Of a DNA stretch of 64,000 nucleotides, positions 28,331 to 36,709 are shown one piece after another. Where the stretch lies: positions 25,488 through 89,487 of the forward strand of contig CAVTWS010000009.1 in the NCBI GenBank assembly GCA_963738445.1. The letters run 5' to 3'. Source of the stretch: CAVTWS01 sp963738445. Its GTDB lineage: Bacteria; Actinomycetota; Acidimicrobiia; Acidimicrobiales; SHLQ01. The position numbers and the translations under genes are program-made. Under the pieces are notes generated by a model. The model had not been told where the DNA came from and made no database searches. It saw only the letters and a program-made list of their open reading frames with translations. Each line of letters opens with the position of its first letter. Within the stretch, counting starts at the first letter, position 1.

Positions 28331-29555
28331 CGGTGCCGACGCCTGCAGGGTCCGCCACACCGCTGGCGCGCAGGATGCCGGCCAGGTGGGCGTCGTAGTC
28401 GCCAACGCGCGCGGTGAGGTGACCCGTCGGCTGCCATCGGATCGACGGCTCCTCCCAGTGCCGCCACAGGAGCACCGCCCCGGGTGGCGGGGCGACCCGG
28501 TCGCCCTGGCCGGCGACGATGAAGCGGCGCTCCCTGGGGACGAGGCAAGGCCTCGCCAACGGCGAAACGATGCCGTGCACCAGGGCCGAGCGCCAGTCGA
28601 AGACCCCACGGTGGGCCTGTCGCTTGGACCCGACGACCGGTTCGGCCGCTCGCAACGCTTCGGCGAGGTCGCCGGACGGGACCACGGCGATCACGCACGA
28701 CAGGTCCCCGTCGACGGTCGACAGCAGGCTGGCGACGTAGGACCCGAGCGAGAACCCGTACACCGCGATGCTCGTCGCTCCCTCGTGTTCGCGCAGCCAC
28801 CCCAGGAGCCGCCGCACGTCCCAGATCGACTGGGCCAGACCGAGCACGTTGTTGACCGGGTGCACGTTCGACACGAACATCTGGTCGCTCCCCATCCCCG
28901 CCCGGCGTCGGCCGTGGAGCGGGAGCACAGGGAGCAGCACGTTGACGCCGAGCTCGTCGTGCAGCTTCCGCACATGGAAGCTCTCGACGTCGCGCAGCCG
29001 GCCCATGCCCGCCCCGTGGAGGCACACCAGCCACGGCCGCGGCCCGCCCTCGTGGCGGAGGACGGTGGCGAACAGGTCCTGGTTGGCCGCGAAGGAGCGC
29101 CAACGATCGCCGCCGGGTTCGCCGGGATGCGGCTCGAACCCGCTGGTGGACCGGAGCACCTCGACCGGGCCCCGCCGGCGGCCCACGGTCTCGATGTCGA
29201 CGTGCTCCAGCGGCGATGGAGGGGCGAGGTAGCCGGTGGGGTCGTCGAGCCACCCATGAGCGTCGTAGAACCGCACGGCGGCGTCGAGCTCGGACGAGGA
29301 CTGCTGGTACTGGCGCTGCGGAAAGATCGAGCCGAGCAACCCCATCGGCATGGTGAAGAGCTCGTCGACCGCGACGGCCGCCGCCAGCCCCGCCGTCGGT
29401 GCCGGGTTCGGGACGTCGCTGACCAGTTGCTCGCCCCGGCGCTCGGCCAGCGCGGCACGCGCCGCGAAGGCGACGCCGGCGGCTCCGGCCTTCGCCAACG
29501 GCAGGCCGACGGCCACGCCCATCCCCCGGACCACGGCTCGTGGCGGGCTCCTCAC
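28314..29555 (-). CDS. Alpha/beta hydrolase (paralogue of 11084-12325 and 51932-53209)
   Basis: 413 residues. 'PWLVCLHGAGMGRLRD' gives the oxyanion segment, 'LPVLPLHGRRRAGMGS' the family signature, 'AVYGFSLGSYVASLL' the nucleophile elbow, and 'FIVAGQGDRVAPP' the acid region, with a late 'GHL' His. The first 40 residues are Ala/Gly/Val-rich and could be an amphipathic or membrane-anchoring helix. The GTG at 29555 stands 7 bases after TACGAT (29568-29563), another leaderless arrangement, here without the GACGTC element. It converges on the DGAT-PlsB fusion. A lipid esterase role is likely but not shown. Confidence 0.78.
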   Translation of the reverse strand: MRSPPRAVVRGMGVAVGLPLAKAGAAGVAFAARAALAERRGEQLVSDVPNPAPTAGLAAAVAVDELFTMPMGLLGSIFPQRQYQQSSSELDAAVRFYDAHGWLDDPTGYLAPPSPLEHVDIETVGRRRGPVEVLRSTSGFEPHPGEPGGDRWRSFAANQDLFATVLRHEGGPRPWLVCLHGAGMGRLRDVESFHVRKLHDELGVNVLLPVLPLHGRRRAGMGSDQMFVSNVHPVNNVLGLAQSIWDVRRLLGWLREHEGATSIAVYGFSLGSYVASLLSTVDGDLSCVIAVVPSGDLAEALRAAEPVVGSKRQAHRGVFDWRSALVHGIVSPLARPCLVPRERRFIVAGQGDRVAPPPGAVLLWRHWEEPSIRWQPTGHLTARVGDYDAHLAGILRASGVADPAGVGTATPAN

Positions 29556-29562
29556 CGTCCGG

Positions 29563-29581
29563 ATCGTAGTGGCGTTCTACC
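29563..29581 (-). promoter_or_regulatory. -10 element of the hydrolase gene
   Basis: TACGAT on the minus strand (29568-29563), 7 bases before the GTG at 29555. No good -35 is present at 17-18 bases. GGTAGAACGCC (29581-29571) upstream resembles the TAGAAC segments at 43072 and 56630. Confidence 0.35.
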
Positions 29582-29632
29582 TGGCCGGTACGATCCGCCG
29601 GTCGTAGGTGGACAACGAGGAACGACCCGGTC

Positions 29633-30952
29633 ATGACCGATGCGACGCTGCACCCCGTGCCCCACGGCAGGGGTGTGCCGCAGGCCACGGCGACGGCGGC
29701 CGGGTACACGGAGGAGGAGCACCTCGTCGCCGGCGTGGCGCACACGTACTCGGGCCCCGCCAGCGGGCCGGCGACCGTGGCCAGCCGAAGCAACCCGTAT
29801 GTCACCCGCATCCTCGTGCGGTGCCCGACCGACCCGGCGCGCTTCAGCGGGCGCGTCCTGCTCGAGCCGTTCAACACCTCCAGCGGAGCCGACGTCGATG
29901 CGATCTGGTCCCGCGCCGCGCCGGTCCTCGTCGACCAGGGCGACGCCTGGGTCGGGGTGAGCCAGCGGGTCTCCTCGGAGAAGGAGCTCGAGAAGCACGA
30001 CTCCCAGCGCTACGGCGCCGTCTCGATCCCGTCGAACGACTTGGCCTGGGACGTGCTGCGGCAGGTCGGCGCCCTCGTGCGCGACCCCGTGGCCGGACCG
30101 CTGCGGGGCCGCCACGTCGAGCACCTCTACCTGGCCGGCTACTCCCAGAGCGGCGCCGAGACGGCGGCCTTCGCGATGGCGTTCCACGACCGCAGCACAC
30201 GGTCGGACGGTTCGCCCCTGTTCGACGGCTACTTCCCCGCCGCCCACTCCGGGAGCGTGACGTCGCTCCAGTCGGGCCGGGCCCGGTTGCCGACGTTCGA
30301 GAGCATCTCCATGCAGGCCGTCGCCGTCCCCGTGGTCGACGTGGAGACCCAGACCGACGTCGAGGGGTTCCACGTCCAGCTGTCCGATGACCGTCGCTAC
30401 ACCAGCCCCGGAGGGGCGCACATCCGCCGGGACGACAGCGATCGGCCCGAGGACCGGTACCGCCTCTACGAGGTCGCCGCCGCCCCGCACGCGTCGATGG
30501 TTCAGGGGTGCGACGGCGAGCTCTCCACGTTCCCCACCGATGCCTTCCTGCGCGCCGCCCTCGTCAACCTGTTCCGCTGGGCCGAGGACGGCGTGGACCC
30601 GCCTTCCGCGCCCCGCCTCGAGCTGTCGGCGCTCGACGTCGTGTCGAGCGTCCAGGTCGACGACATCGGCAACGCCGTCGGCGGGGTCCGCTCGCCGTTC
30701 GTCGACGTCCCGCTGGCGCGCTACGACGCCCACTCGTCACCCGGACCGCGCTGCGTCCTCGCCGGACGGGAGACGACCCTGACGCCGGCCGAGCTGGCCA
30801 CCCGCTACGGCGACGCCGGCGCGTACCTGGAGGCGTTCGCCGCAAACCTCGATGCGACGATCACCGCGGGGTTCCTGCTGGTGCAGGACCGAGCGGGCCT
30901 GCTCGCGGCACAGCGGGCCAAGGCCGAGCAGGCGTTCCGCCCGGCGTCATGA
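29633..30952 (+). CDS. Alpha/beta hydrolase domain protein (Abhydrolase_10-like), no signal peptide
   Basis: 439 residues. Strong similarity over its whole length to 50340-51834: 'HTYSGPASGPATVASRSN', 'FSGRVLLEPFNTSSGAD', nucleophile elbow 'LYLAGYSQSGAETA' (GYSQSG), 'GYFPAAHSGSV' and 'NAVGGVRSPFVDVPLARYD'. The family (PF20091) is poorly characterised and contains secreted or cytoplasmic esterase-like proteins. Unlike its paralogue it lacks a lipoprotein signal and starts directly in the domain, so it should be cytoplasmic. GAGGA lies about 10 bases before the ATG. The next gene is the broken P450. Confidence 0.8.
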   Translation: MTDATLHPVPHGRGVPQATATAAGYTEEEHLVAGVAHTYSGPASGPATVASRSNPYVTRILVRCPTDPARFSGRVLLEPFNTSSGADVDAIWSRAAPVLVDQGDAWVGVSQRVSSEKELEKHDSQRYGAVSIPSNDLAWDVLRQVGALVRDPVAGPLRGRHVEHLYLAGYSQSGAETAAFAMAFHDRSTRSDGSPLFDGYFPAAHSGSVTSLQSGRARLPTFESISMQAVAVPVVDVETQTDVEGFHVQLSDDRRYTSPGGAHIRRDDSDRPEDRYRLYEVAAAPHASMVQGCDGELSTFPTDAFLRAALVNLFRWAEDGVDPPSAPRLELSALDVVSSVQVDDIGNAVGGVRSPFVDVPLARYDAHSSPGPRCVLAGRETTLTPAELATRYGDAGAYLEAFAANLDATITAGFLLVQDRAGLLAAQRAKAEQAFRPAS

Positions 30953-31053
30953 CCGCGGGCGCGTCCAGTCGTGCTGCGACCTCCCTGCGCTCACCGTGCC
31001 GTCGGGCCGAACCGTCACCTCGGCTGACAACACTCCCGGAAGGACCACCACAC

Positions 31054-32370
31054 ATGCCAGGAAGATCTGGAGCCGAAACCCCTGCAGTGGCTCACACCGA
31101 GGTTCGAGATGCCGGGACCATCTTCGCCGACCCGCTCGGCCTACGCCGATCCCGTCGCCTGGCACGCGGCCGCCAGGCGGCTCCGCGAGCGAGGCCCCGA
31201 TCCTGCAGGGTGTCGCTGACGGACTACCCGGACTTCTGGGCGATCACCAAGCACGCCGACGTGATGGAGATCGAGCGCAACCCCGACATCTTCACCAACG
31301 CACCCGTCCCGACGCTGATGCGCGAACGCGGACGCGAGGCGAGCGGCCATGGCCGAGACGCCGGTCAAGACGCTGATCCAGATGGACGGCGACGAGCACA
31401 AGGCGCACCGCAACATCGTCAACGACTGGTTCAAGCCCGGCCAACGTCAAGCGGATGTCCGGACCGGATCGACGAGCTGGCCGAGCAGTTCGTCGACCGG
31501 ATGGCCGCGATGGGCGGCCGCTGCGACTTCGTCAACGACGTCGCGCTGCACTACCCGCTGCAGGTGATCCTCTCGATCCTCGGGCTGCCCGAGGAGGACT
31601 ACCGCACGGATGCTCAAGCTCACCCAGGAGCTCTTCGGCGCCGAGGACCCCGACATCGGCCGCGTGGGCGAGGACGCGTCGGTGCTCGAGGTCGTGCTCG
31701 ACTTCGTCAACTACTTCACCGCGCTGGCCGCCGACCGGCGGGCGAACCCGACCGACGACCTCGCCTCGGTGATCGCCAACGCCGAGCTCGACGGCGCAGC
31801 CGCTGGCCGACATGGACGTGATCGGGCTTCTACCTCATCATCGCCACGGCCGGCCACGACACGACGTCGAACTCGATCGCCGGCGGGCTGCTCGCGCTCG
31901 CTGGAGCACCCCGACCAGCTCGAGCTCCTCCGGTCGGACCCGACGCTGATCGACCACGCCGCCGACGAGATCATCCGCTACGTCTCACCGGTGAAGCACT
32001 TCCTGCGCACCTGCCGAGGCGCCGTTCACCCTCCGGGACGTGACGTTCCAGCCCGGCGACGTGGTGCTGCTGTCGTACGCATCGGCCAACCGCGACGAGG
32101 AGGTGTTCGCCGACCCGTTCGCGCCTCGACGTCCGGCGGGAGAACGCGGCGTCGCACCTCGCGTTCGGGTTCGGCCGCCACTTCTGCCTCGGCGCCCACC
32201 TCGCCCGCATGGAGATCCGGGCGATCTTCCGCGAGCTCCTCGGCCGGCTCGACACCATCGAGCTCGACGGCGACGTCACCTTCGTTGAGTCCCGCCTCGT
32301 GTCGGGACCGAAGCAGCTACCCGTCCGATTCACCTGGAAGCACGACAGGGCCCGGCTCACCGGCGGCTGA
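31054..32370 (+). pseudogene. Cytochrome P450 with about twelve frame breaks
   Basis: The sequence reads as a complete P450 of about 434 residues only if about twelve single bases are removed, near 31140, 31190, 31207, 31337, 31441, 31460, 31610, 31796, 31829, 31902, 32010 and 32123. Then appear 'YPDFWAITKHADVMEIERN', the I-helix 'IATAGHDTTSNSIAGG', ExxR 'DEIIRYVSPVKHF' and heme loop 'FGFGRHFCLGAHLARME'. GGAAGGA at 31038-31044 precedes the ATG. Every break is an extra base, almost all G or C, and the corrected protein has all conserved residues, so local sequence error is more likely than decay. As given, the gene could not make a P450. Confidence 0.8.
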
Positions 32371-32374
32371 GGCC

Positions 32375-33307
32375 TCACCTGCGGCCGTGGTCGCGCACCG
32401 CGGGGACGACGTCTCCGATGAGGCGGTCCAGCACCGGCCGCGGGTCTTCGCCGGCCGTCGCCGGAGCGAACACGAAGTGCCTCGCCCCCGCGTCGTGGAA
32501 CGCGCAGAGCTTCGCCGTGACCTCGGCCGGTGTGCCCGCGGCGGCCACGCCGTCGATCATCACTCGGACGTCCTGGTCGTAGGTGCCACCAAGGGCGCGG
32601 GCGGCGACCTCACGGGCCGCATCCCCGTCCTCGTCGATGTTGACGAAGACCCACACGCACCACTGGAAGCCAGCGAGGTCGCGCCCGGCGTGGGCGGCGG
32701 CCTGCGTGATGGTCTCGACCGACTCGGCGTAGCGACGAGGCGAGTACAGGTACGGGAACCACCCGTCGCCCAGCGTCGCCGCCCGCCGCATGGCCGGCTC
32801 CTTGCGGCCCGCGACGATGATCGGCGGTCCCCTCTCCTGCGCGGGTGCAGGGTGGATCCGGATGTTCGCCATCGCGTAGTAGCGACCGTCGTGGGTGACA
32901 TCCTCGGCGGTCCACAGCCGGCGCAGCAGCGGGATCATCTCGTCGGTGCGACGGCCCCGCTCTTCGATCGGGACGTGCATGGCTCGGAACTCCTGGGGGT
33001 ACTCGCCGCCCACGCCGACGCCGAGCGCAACCCGACCGCCGGAGACTAGGTCCAGGTCGGCGATCTGCTTGGCCACGAGAGCCGGGGGATAGAGCGGCAA
33101 GAGGAGGATCGACGTGCCGATCGTGACGCGCTCGGTGAGGGCCGACAACCGGGCGAGGCCGACCATCGCCTCCGGGCTCGGGTTGCTGGATGCGACGTGC
33201 CCACCGACCCAGAGCGAGTCGAAGGCCATGGCCTCGAGCGACCGCACGTGGTCGTCGTCGCCCATCGCCACGACCCCGAAGCGCAGGTCACGCCCCGCCT
33301 CGCTCAC
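32375..33307 (-). CDS. LLM class F420-dependent oxidoreductase
   Basis: 310 residues of luciferase-like TIM barrel. 'FDSLWVGGHVASSNPSPE', 'GTSILLLPLYPPALVAKQIA', 'SGGRVALGVGVGGEYPQEF' (phosphate-binding loop region) and 'PIIVAGRKEPAMRRAA' are standard for F420-dependent members. The open frame continues to 33391, but homology starts at the GTG at 33307, 14 bases after the corrected stop of the TetR gene. It would transfer hydride between F420 and an unknown substrate. It is cotranscribed with, and possibly controlled by, the TetR-type regulator, and converges on the broken P450. Confidence 0.87.
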   Translation of the reverse strand: MSEAGRDLRFGVVAMGDDDHVRSLEAMAFDSLWVGGHVASSNPSPEAMVGLARLSALTERVTIGTSILLLPLYPPALVAKQIADLDLVSGGRVALGVGVGGEYPQEFRAMHVPIEERGRRTDEMIPLLRRLWTAEDVTHDGRYYAMANIRIHPAPAQERGPPIIVAGRKEPAMRRAATLGDGWFPYLYSPRRYAESVETITQAAAHAGRDLAGFQWCVWVFVNIDEDGDAAREVAARALGGTYDQDVRVMIDGVAAAGTPAEVTAKLCAFHDAGARHFVFAPATAGEDPRPVLDRLIGDVVPAVRDHGRR

Positions 33308-33321
33308 CTCAGCGGCGGCCG

Positions 33322-33980
33322 TCAGCGGGAGCGACGGTTGGCGCGACCCTGGCCCGGCTGCCCCCCGACGGCGGCCAGGCAGAAGGCCCACACGTCGTCG
33401 GCCAAGGTCGCCATCGCCGGATCATCGGGCTCGAAGGCGTAGTGGTGGTAGGCCCCCACGATGGTCTTGGTGAGCAGCCAGGCGTCACGTTCGGGGTCCC
33501 TCGGCGACAGTGACCCGCGGCCTGGCCCGCCTCGAGCTCGGCCCGGAGGAGGTCGATGATCGGCTGGTTGGCGGCCCAGACCTCCGCCGGGAAGGTCTGG
33601 TGCAGGCGCCAGCGCTCCGTGGTCATGAAGCGGGCGCCGCGGAGCAGCTCGGGGGTGTTCAGCGGCCGCATGGTCGAGCGCACGTACAGCTCCAGGCGCG
33701 CCACCGGGTCCTCGATGTCCCGAGCGCTCGCCTCCAGAGTGGCGGCGTGATCGCGGATGCTCTCGGCGAAGAGGGCGAGGATCAGCTGGTCCTTGCTCCC
33801 GAAGTAGCGGTAGAACGTCTGCAGGGCGACGCCGGCCTCCCGGATGAGGTCCTGCGTCGTGAAGTCGCTGCCCTTGATCCCGATCAGGCGACGGCCGGCC
33901 GCAAGCATCCTCGCCGCCGGGCCGTTCTCGTCAGGGGGTTCGTCGTCATCGACGACGTCGTCGGGGGCGGTGAGGGCCAC
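33322..33980 (-). CDS. TetR/AcrR family transcriptional regulator, one frame break
   Basis: About 219 residues after correction. The helix-turn-helix is 'TTQDLIREAGVALQTFYRYF' followed by 'GSKDQLILALF', the typical TetR recognition helix with YxYF. The ligand domain contains 'RSTMRPLNTPELLRG' and 'GAYHHYAFEPDDP'. The break near 33513 is one of the few that needs an added base (CAC-CTG read as CACTG); without it the C-terminus is nonsense. The GTG at 33980 lies 7 bases behind TACAGT. It is the only transcription factor I see in the window and sits at the end of the nine-gene catabolic operon, so it is the first candidate for controlling that operon or the GACGTC elements. No direct evidence links it to either. 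Confidence 0.85.
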
Positions 33981-33987
33981 GAACCCA

Positions 33988-34019
33988 ACTGTAGCGACGC
34001 GTGAGAACCGCGCTCTACC
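33988..34019 (-). promoter_or_regulatory. Promoter region of the TetR gene with imperfect AGAACC-GCTCT repeat
   Basis: TACAGT (minus strand, 33993-33988) ends 7 bases before the GTG at 33980. Upstream, GAGAACCGCGCTCT (34003-34016) is an imperfect inverted repeat that could be an autoregulatory site. It overlaps the stop codon of the upstream kinase gene. Confidence 0.4.
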
Positions 34020-35097
34020 TCTGGTCGAGCCGGGAGGCCACGGCGAAGGCCTCGTGGTCGGCGACGGCGGCGCCGAGGCGCTCGAGGAGCACGGCGATCA
34101 CCGTCGGTTCGACGAACTGTGTGATGGCCCACAGGTAGTAGCCGTGGATCATCCCGAGGGCGACAGCCGACCGCGCCTCGTCCATCGTCGGTGCATCCAG
34201 GCCGACGGTCCGCAGGCGGTTCAGGTAGTGGCGCAGCAGGTCGTCCTCATGGCGCCGCCGCTCCTCCACGGGAAGGGTCGCGGCGAGGTGGTAGCCGACG
34301 TCCATGTACCAGGCGCCGCGCTGCACCAGCTGCCAGTCGACCAATCCGGGGAGGCCGTCGCCGTCGATGAAGAGGTTGCCGACGTGGGCGTCGCCGTGGA
34401 TCACGGTCCACGGCGCGGCCTGCGCCGACGCGGCCACGACGGCCGGGTAGGCCTCGTGCAGCCGCCGCGGGTTGCGGGCCTCGGGCGGGATGCGGTCGCC
34501 CAGGTCGCCCTCGAGGTTGGCCTCGATGAGGTCGAGCCCTCGGTGCTCGGCGATGAGGTCGAACCTCGGATCCAACGCCCGTTCGCGGGCATGGGCGGGC
34601 CGCATCCACGTCGCCGCGTGCAGGGTCGCGAGCTGCTCGAGGCTCTCGGCGACCTGGTCGGGCGTGAAGTCGCTGAGCGCGTCGAGGAAGCGGCCGCCGG
34701 CGACGAGGGCGTTCTCGGTGATCACGACGCCGTGGCGGCTCTCCGGATCGATGTCGGCCCACACGCTCCGCAACGTCCGCACCCCGGTGTGGTCGGCGAG
34801 GTCGCGGTAGAAGTACGCCTCGCTTTCGCCGATGGCGCGGTATGGCCGGGCGTCGTCCCCGAAGTAGCCCTTGGCGACCAGGTGCGGCGACAGGCCGTCG
34901 GGGACACCGCCGGCGCACTCGATGCGGAACATGGCGTTCGTCGACACCCGACGGATGACCGGGCCGGGCTCGACCGCGGTGACCTCGATGCCGGGGAAGC
35001 GCGACCCGAGCGCGGTGGACAACCACCCCGGCGTCAGGAGCTCGTCGAGCTCGTCGGGAACCTTGACCACCGGCTTCGAGGGTACGTCTCCCGTCAC
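34015..35097 (-). CDS. Phosphotransferase (APH/EcK-like kinase) family protein
   Basis: 360 residues, start GTG at 35097 overlapping the thiolase stop as GTGA. 'VSTNAMFRIEC', 'PHLVAKGYFGDDARPY' (ATP lysine), 'GVVITENALVAGGRFLDAL' where other members have LEDL, catalytic loop 'VIHGDAHVGNLFIDGD', and 'GLVDWQLVQRGAWYMDVGYH'. It closes the nine-gene P450 operon. A kinase coupled to a side-chain degradation set suggests phosphorylation of a hydroxylated substrate or intermediate, perhaps for trapping or export; this is inference. Confidence 0.82.
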   Translation of the reverse strand: MTGDVPSKPVVKVPDELDELLTPGWLSTALGSRFPGIEVTAVEPGPVIRRVSTNAMFRIECAGGVPDGLSPHLVAKGYFGDDARPYRAIGESEAYFYRDLADHTGVRTLRSVWADIDPESRHGVVITENALVAGGRFLDALSDFTPDQVAESLEQLATLHAATWMRPAHARERALDPRFDLIAEHRGLDLIEANLEGDLGDRIPPEARNPRRLHEAYPAVVAASAQAAPWTVIHGDAHVGNLFIDGDGLPGLVDWQLVQRGAWYMDVGYHLAATLPVEERRRHEDDLLRHYLNRLRTVGLDAPTMDEARSAVALGMIHGYYLWAITQFVEPTVIAVLLERLGAAVADHEAFAVASRLDQR

Positions 35098-36296
35098 AGC
35101 TGCTCTCCGCTGTAGACGACCGCGCCACCGAGGTGCGGCGACGCGTGGCAGGCGAGGGCGACGGACACACCGTCGCGTTGCCGATCGCCGGCCCGACCGG
35201 CGAGCTGCAGGTAGCACTCCAGCATCTGGGGGATGCCGTGCATGCGCCCGTTCCCGAGGGCGCCCCCGCCGGAGAGCACCGGCAGCCCCGACGGCGAGTC
35301 GCTGTCGATGCCCCCGTCCTGCACGAAGCGGTGCGCCTCACCGACGGGGCAGAACCCGAGGACCTCGAGCCACACGTAGACGAAGGGCGAGAACCCGTCG
35401 TAGAGCTGCGGCAGATCGACGTCGGCCGGCCCGACCCCGGCGGCCTGCCAGAGGCGGCGGGCGGTCTCGGCGCCGGTCTCGTAGAGATCGTCGAGCGGCC
35501 AGTGCAGCAGGCAGACGGTTGCGGGTCGGGCTGCCGCCGGCGTAGCCCGCCACGTAGACGGGCCGGTTCGGGAGATCCTTCGCTCGCTCGGCCGAGGTGA
35601 GCACGAAGGCGGCGACGCCGTCGACGGGGATGTCGCAATCGAGGCGCCGGATCGGCTCGGCGAGCGCCGGCGAGTCGAGGTAGCCTGCTCGTCCAGCGGA
35701 CGGCCGTGCCAGTACGACCACGGGATGCGCGAGCCGTTCTTGCGGGCCTCGACCGCCACCGCAGCCATGGCCTCCGGTGAGGCACCGAAGCGCTGGAGGT
35801 ACTCGTTGTAGGTCAACCCGATCATGGCGAGCGGCCCGAAGTACCCCTGCGGCGCGATCCACTGCATCGATCCGGCCGCCCGCGCCATGGGGTTGCCGTG
35901 ATAGGACCGCACCGGGTTGTAGAGCGCCCGGTGCACGAGGACGTGGTCCGCCGCCCCGCTGGCGATGGCGTTGACCGCCAAGGCGACCGAGCCCGGGGTC
36001 TGGCCGTGCCCCTGGAAACCGACGGCATAGCGCGGGTTCACGCCGAGGTGTTGGGCCAGCCACCCCGAGGTCACGGTGCTGACCCCATCGACCACCGCAT
36101 GGTCGCCGGCAGTGGGGAGCAGCGCACTGGACGTGAAGCCGTCGATCTGCTCGGGGCGGAGCCCGGCGTCGGCGATCGCCTGCTTCGCCGTGTCGAGGGC
36201 GATGGCCCCGAGCGTTCGGTCGGCATGCCGGACGATGTCGCTGTGGGCGTACCCGGCAATCGCCACCTTGCCCCGAGCGGCGAAGCCGGAGCTCAT
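35094..36296 (-). CDS. Thiolase family protein (SCP2-thiolase/Ltp-like), two frame breaks
   Basis: About 400 residues after correction (one base missing near 35688, one extra near 35520). 'KVAIAGYAHSDIVRHADRT' opens the fold, 'GAADHVLVHRALYNPVRSY' and 'DIPVDGVAAFVLTSAERAKD' are typical of lipid-transfer-protein-like thiolases, and 'LSGGGALGNGRMHG' is the C-terminal loop. No Cys nucleophile of true thiolases is evident, which fits Ltp-type aldolases that need a DUF35 partner. It is coupled (ATGA overlap) to a DUF35 protein just upstream, as Ltp2 is paired with ChsH2 in steroid side-chain cleavage. A retro-aldol role on a CoA thioester is the best inference. Confidence 0.85.
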   Translation of the reverse strand: MSSGFAARGKVAIAGYAHSDIVRHADRTLGAIALDTAKQAIADAGLRPEQIDGFTSSALLPTAGDHAVVDGVSTVTSGWLAQHLGVNPRYAVGFQGHGQTPGSVALAVNAIASGAADHVLVHRALYNPVRSYHGNPMARAAGSMQWIAPQGYFGPLAMIGLTYNEYLQRFGASPEAMAAVAVEARKNGSRIPWSYWHGRPLDEQATSTRRRSPSRSGASIATSPSTASPPSCSPRPSERRISRTGPSTWRATPAAARPATVCLLHWPLDDLYETGAETARRLWQAAGVGPADVDLPQLYDGFSPFVYVWLEVLGFCPVGEAHRFVQDGGIDSDSPSGLPVLSGGGALGNGRMHGIPQMLECYLQLAGRAGDRQRDGVSVALACHASPHLGGAVVYSGEQL

Positions 36297-36709
36297 CGAG
36301 CGGCGATGAACGCCGGTACCGAGACGCCGGGCTCGACGTCCTCGAAGGCGACGAGGACGCGGTCGCCGACCGCCAACGGTGCGTCGACCCCGTCGAGGAG
36401 GCGTCCGATCAGGCGGATGTCCTCCTGCTCGTCGAGGGCGACGTCGACGAGCACGAACGGGAGGTCGGCCTCGAAGCCGGGCAGGAACGACTGGTGCAGC
36501 ACCACCCACGAGCGGACGGTCCCGGCGCCGGTGACCGGCTCGAAGGTGAAGGCGGGGTCGGAGTGCTGGCACCGCGCGCAGACGCTGTCCGGCGGGTGGC
36601 TCAGCTCCCCACAACGCGGACAGCGAGCGATCACGAGGATGTGCTCGGCGGCCGCCGACCAGTACGGCGCGGAGAGCTCGTCGACGACCGGCACGGGGCG
36701 GGCCGTCAC
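36293..36709 (-). CDS. Zn-ribbon/OB-fold DUF35 protein
   Basis: 138 residues. An N-terminal helix is followed by a rubredoxin-like zinc ribbon 'RCPRCGELSHPPDSVCARC' (CxxC...CxxC) and an OB-fold ('GAGTVRSWVVLHQSFLPGF', 'FVLVDVALDEQEDIRLIG'). Such proteins bind acyl-CoA and complement thiolase-like partners in steroid catabolism and in archaeal HMG-CoA synthase complexes. GTG at 36709 overlaps the CaiB stop and the gene's own stop overlaps the thiolase start, so stoichiometric expression with the thiolase is expected. Confidence 0.9.
   Translation of the reverse strand: MTARPVPVVDELSAPYWSAAAEHILVIARCPRCGELSHPPDSVCARCQHSDPAFTFEPVTGAGTVRSWVVLHQSFLPGFEADLPFVLVDVALDEQEDIRLIGRLLDGVDAPLAVGDRVLVAFEDVEPGVSVPAFIAAR

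Noticed and set aside
31054..32370. Programmed frameshifting or another recoding mechanism
   Set aside because: About twelve shifts of the same sign in one gene, in varied contexts and without slippery heptamers or stimulatory structures, cannot be programmed; insertion errors explain them better.
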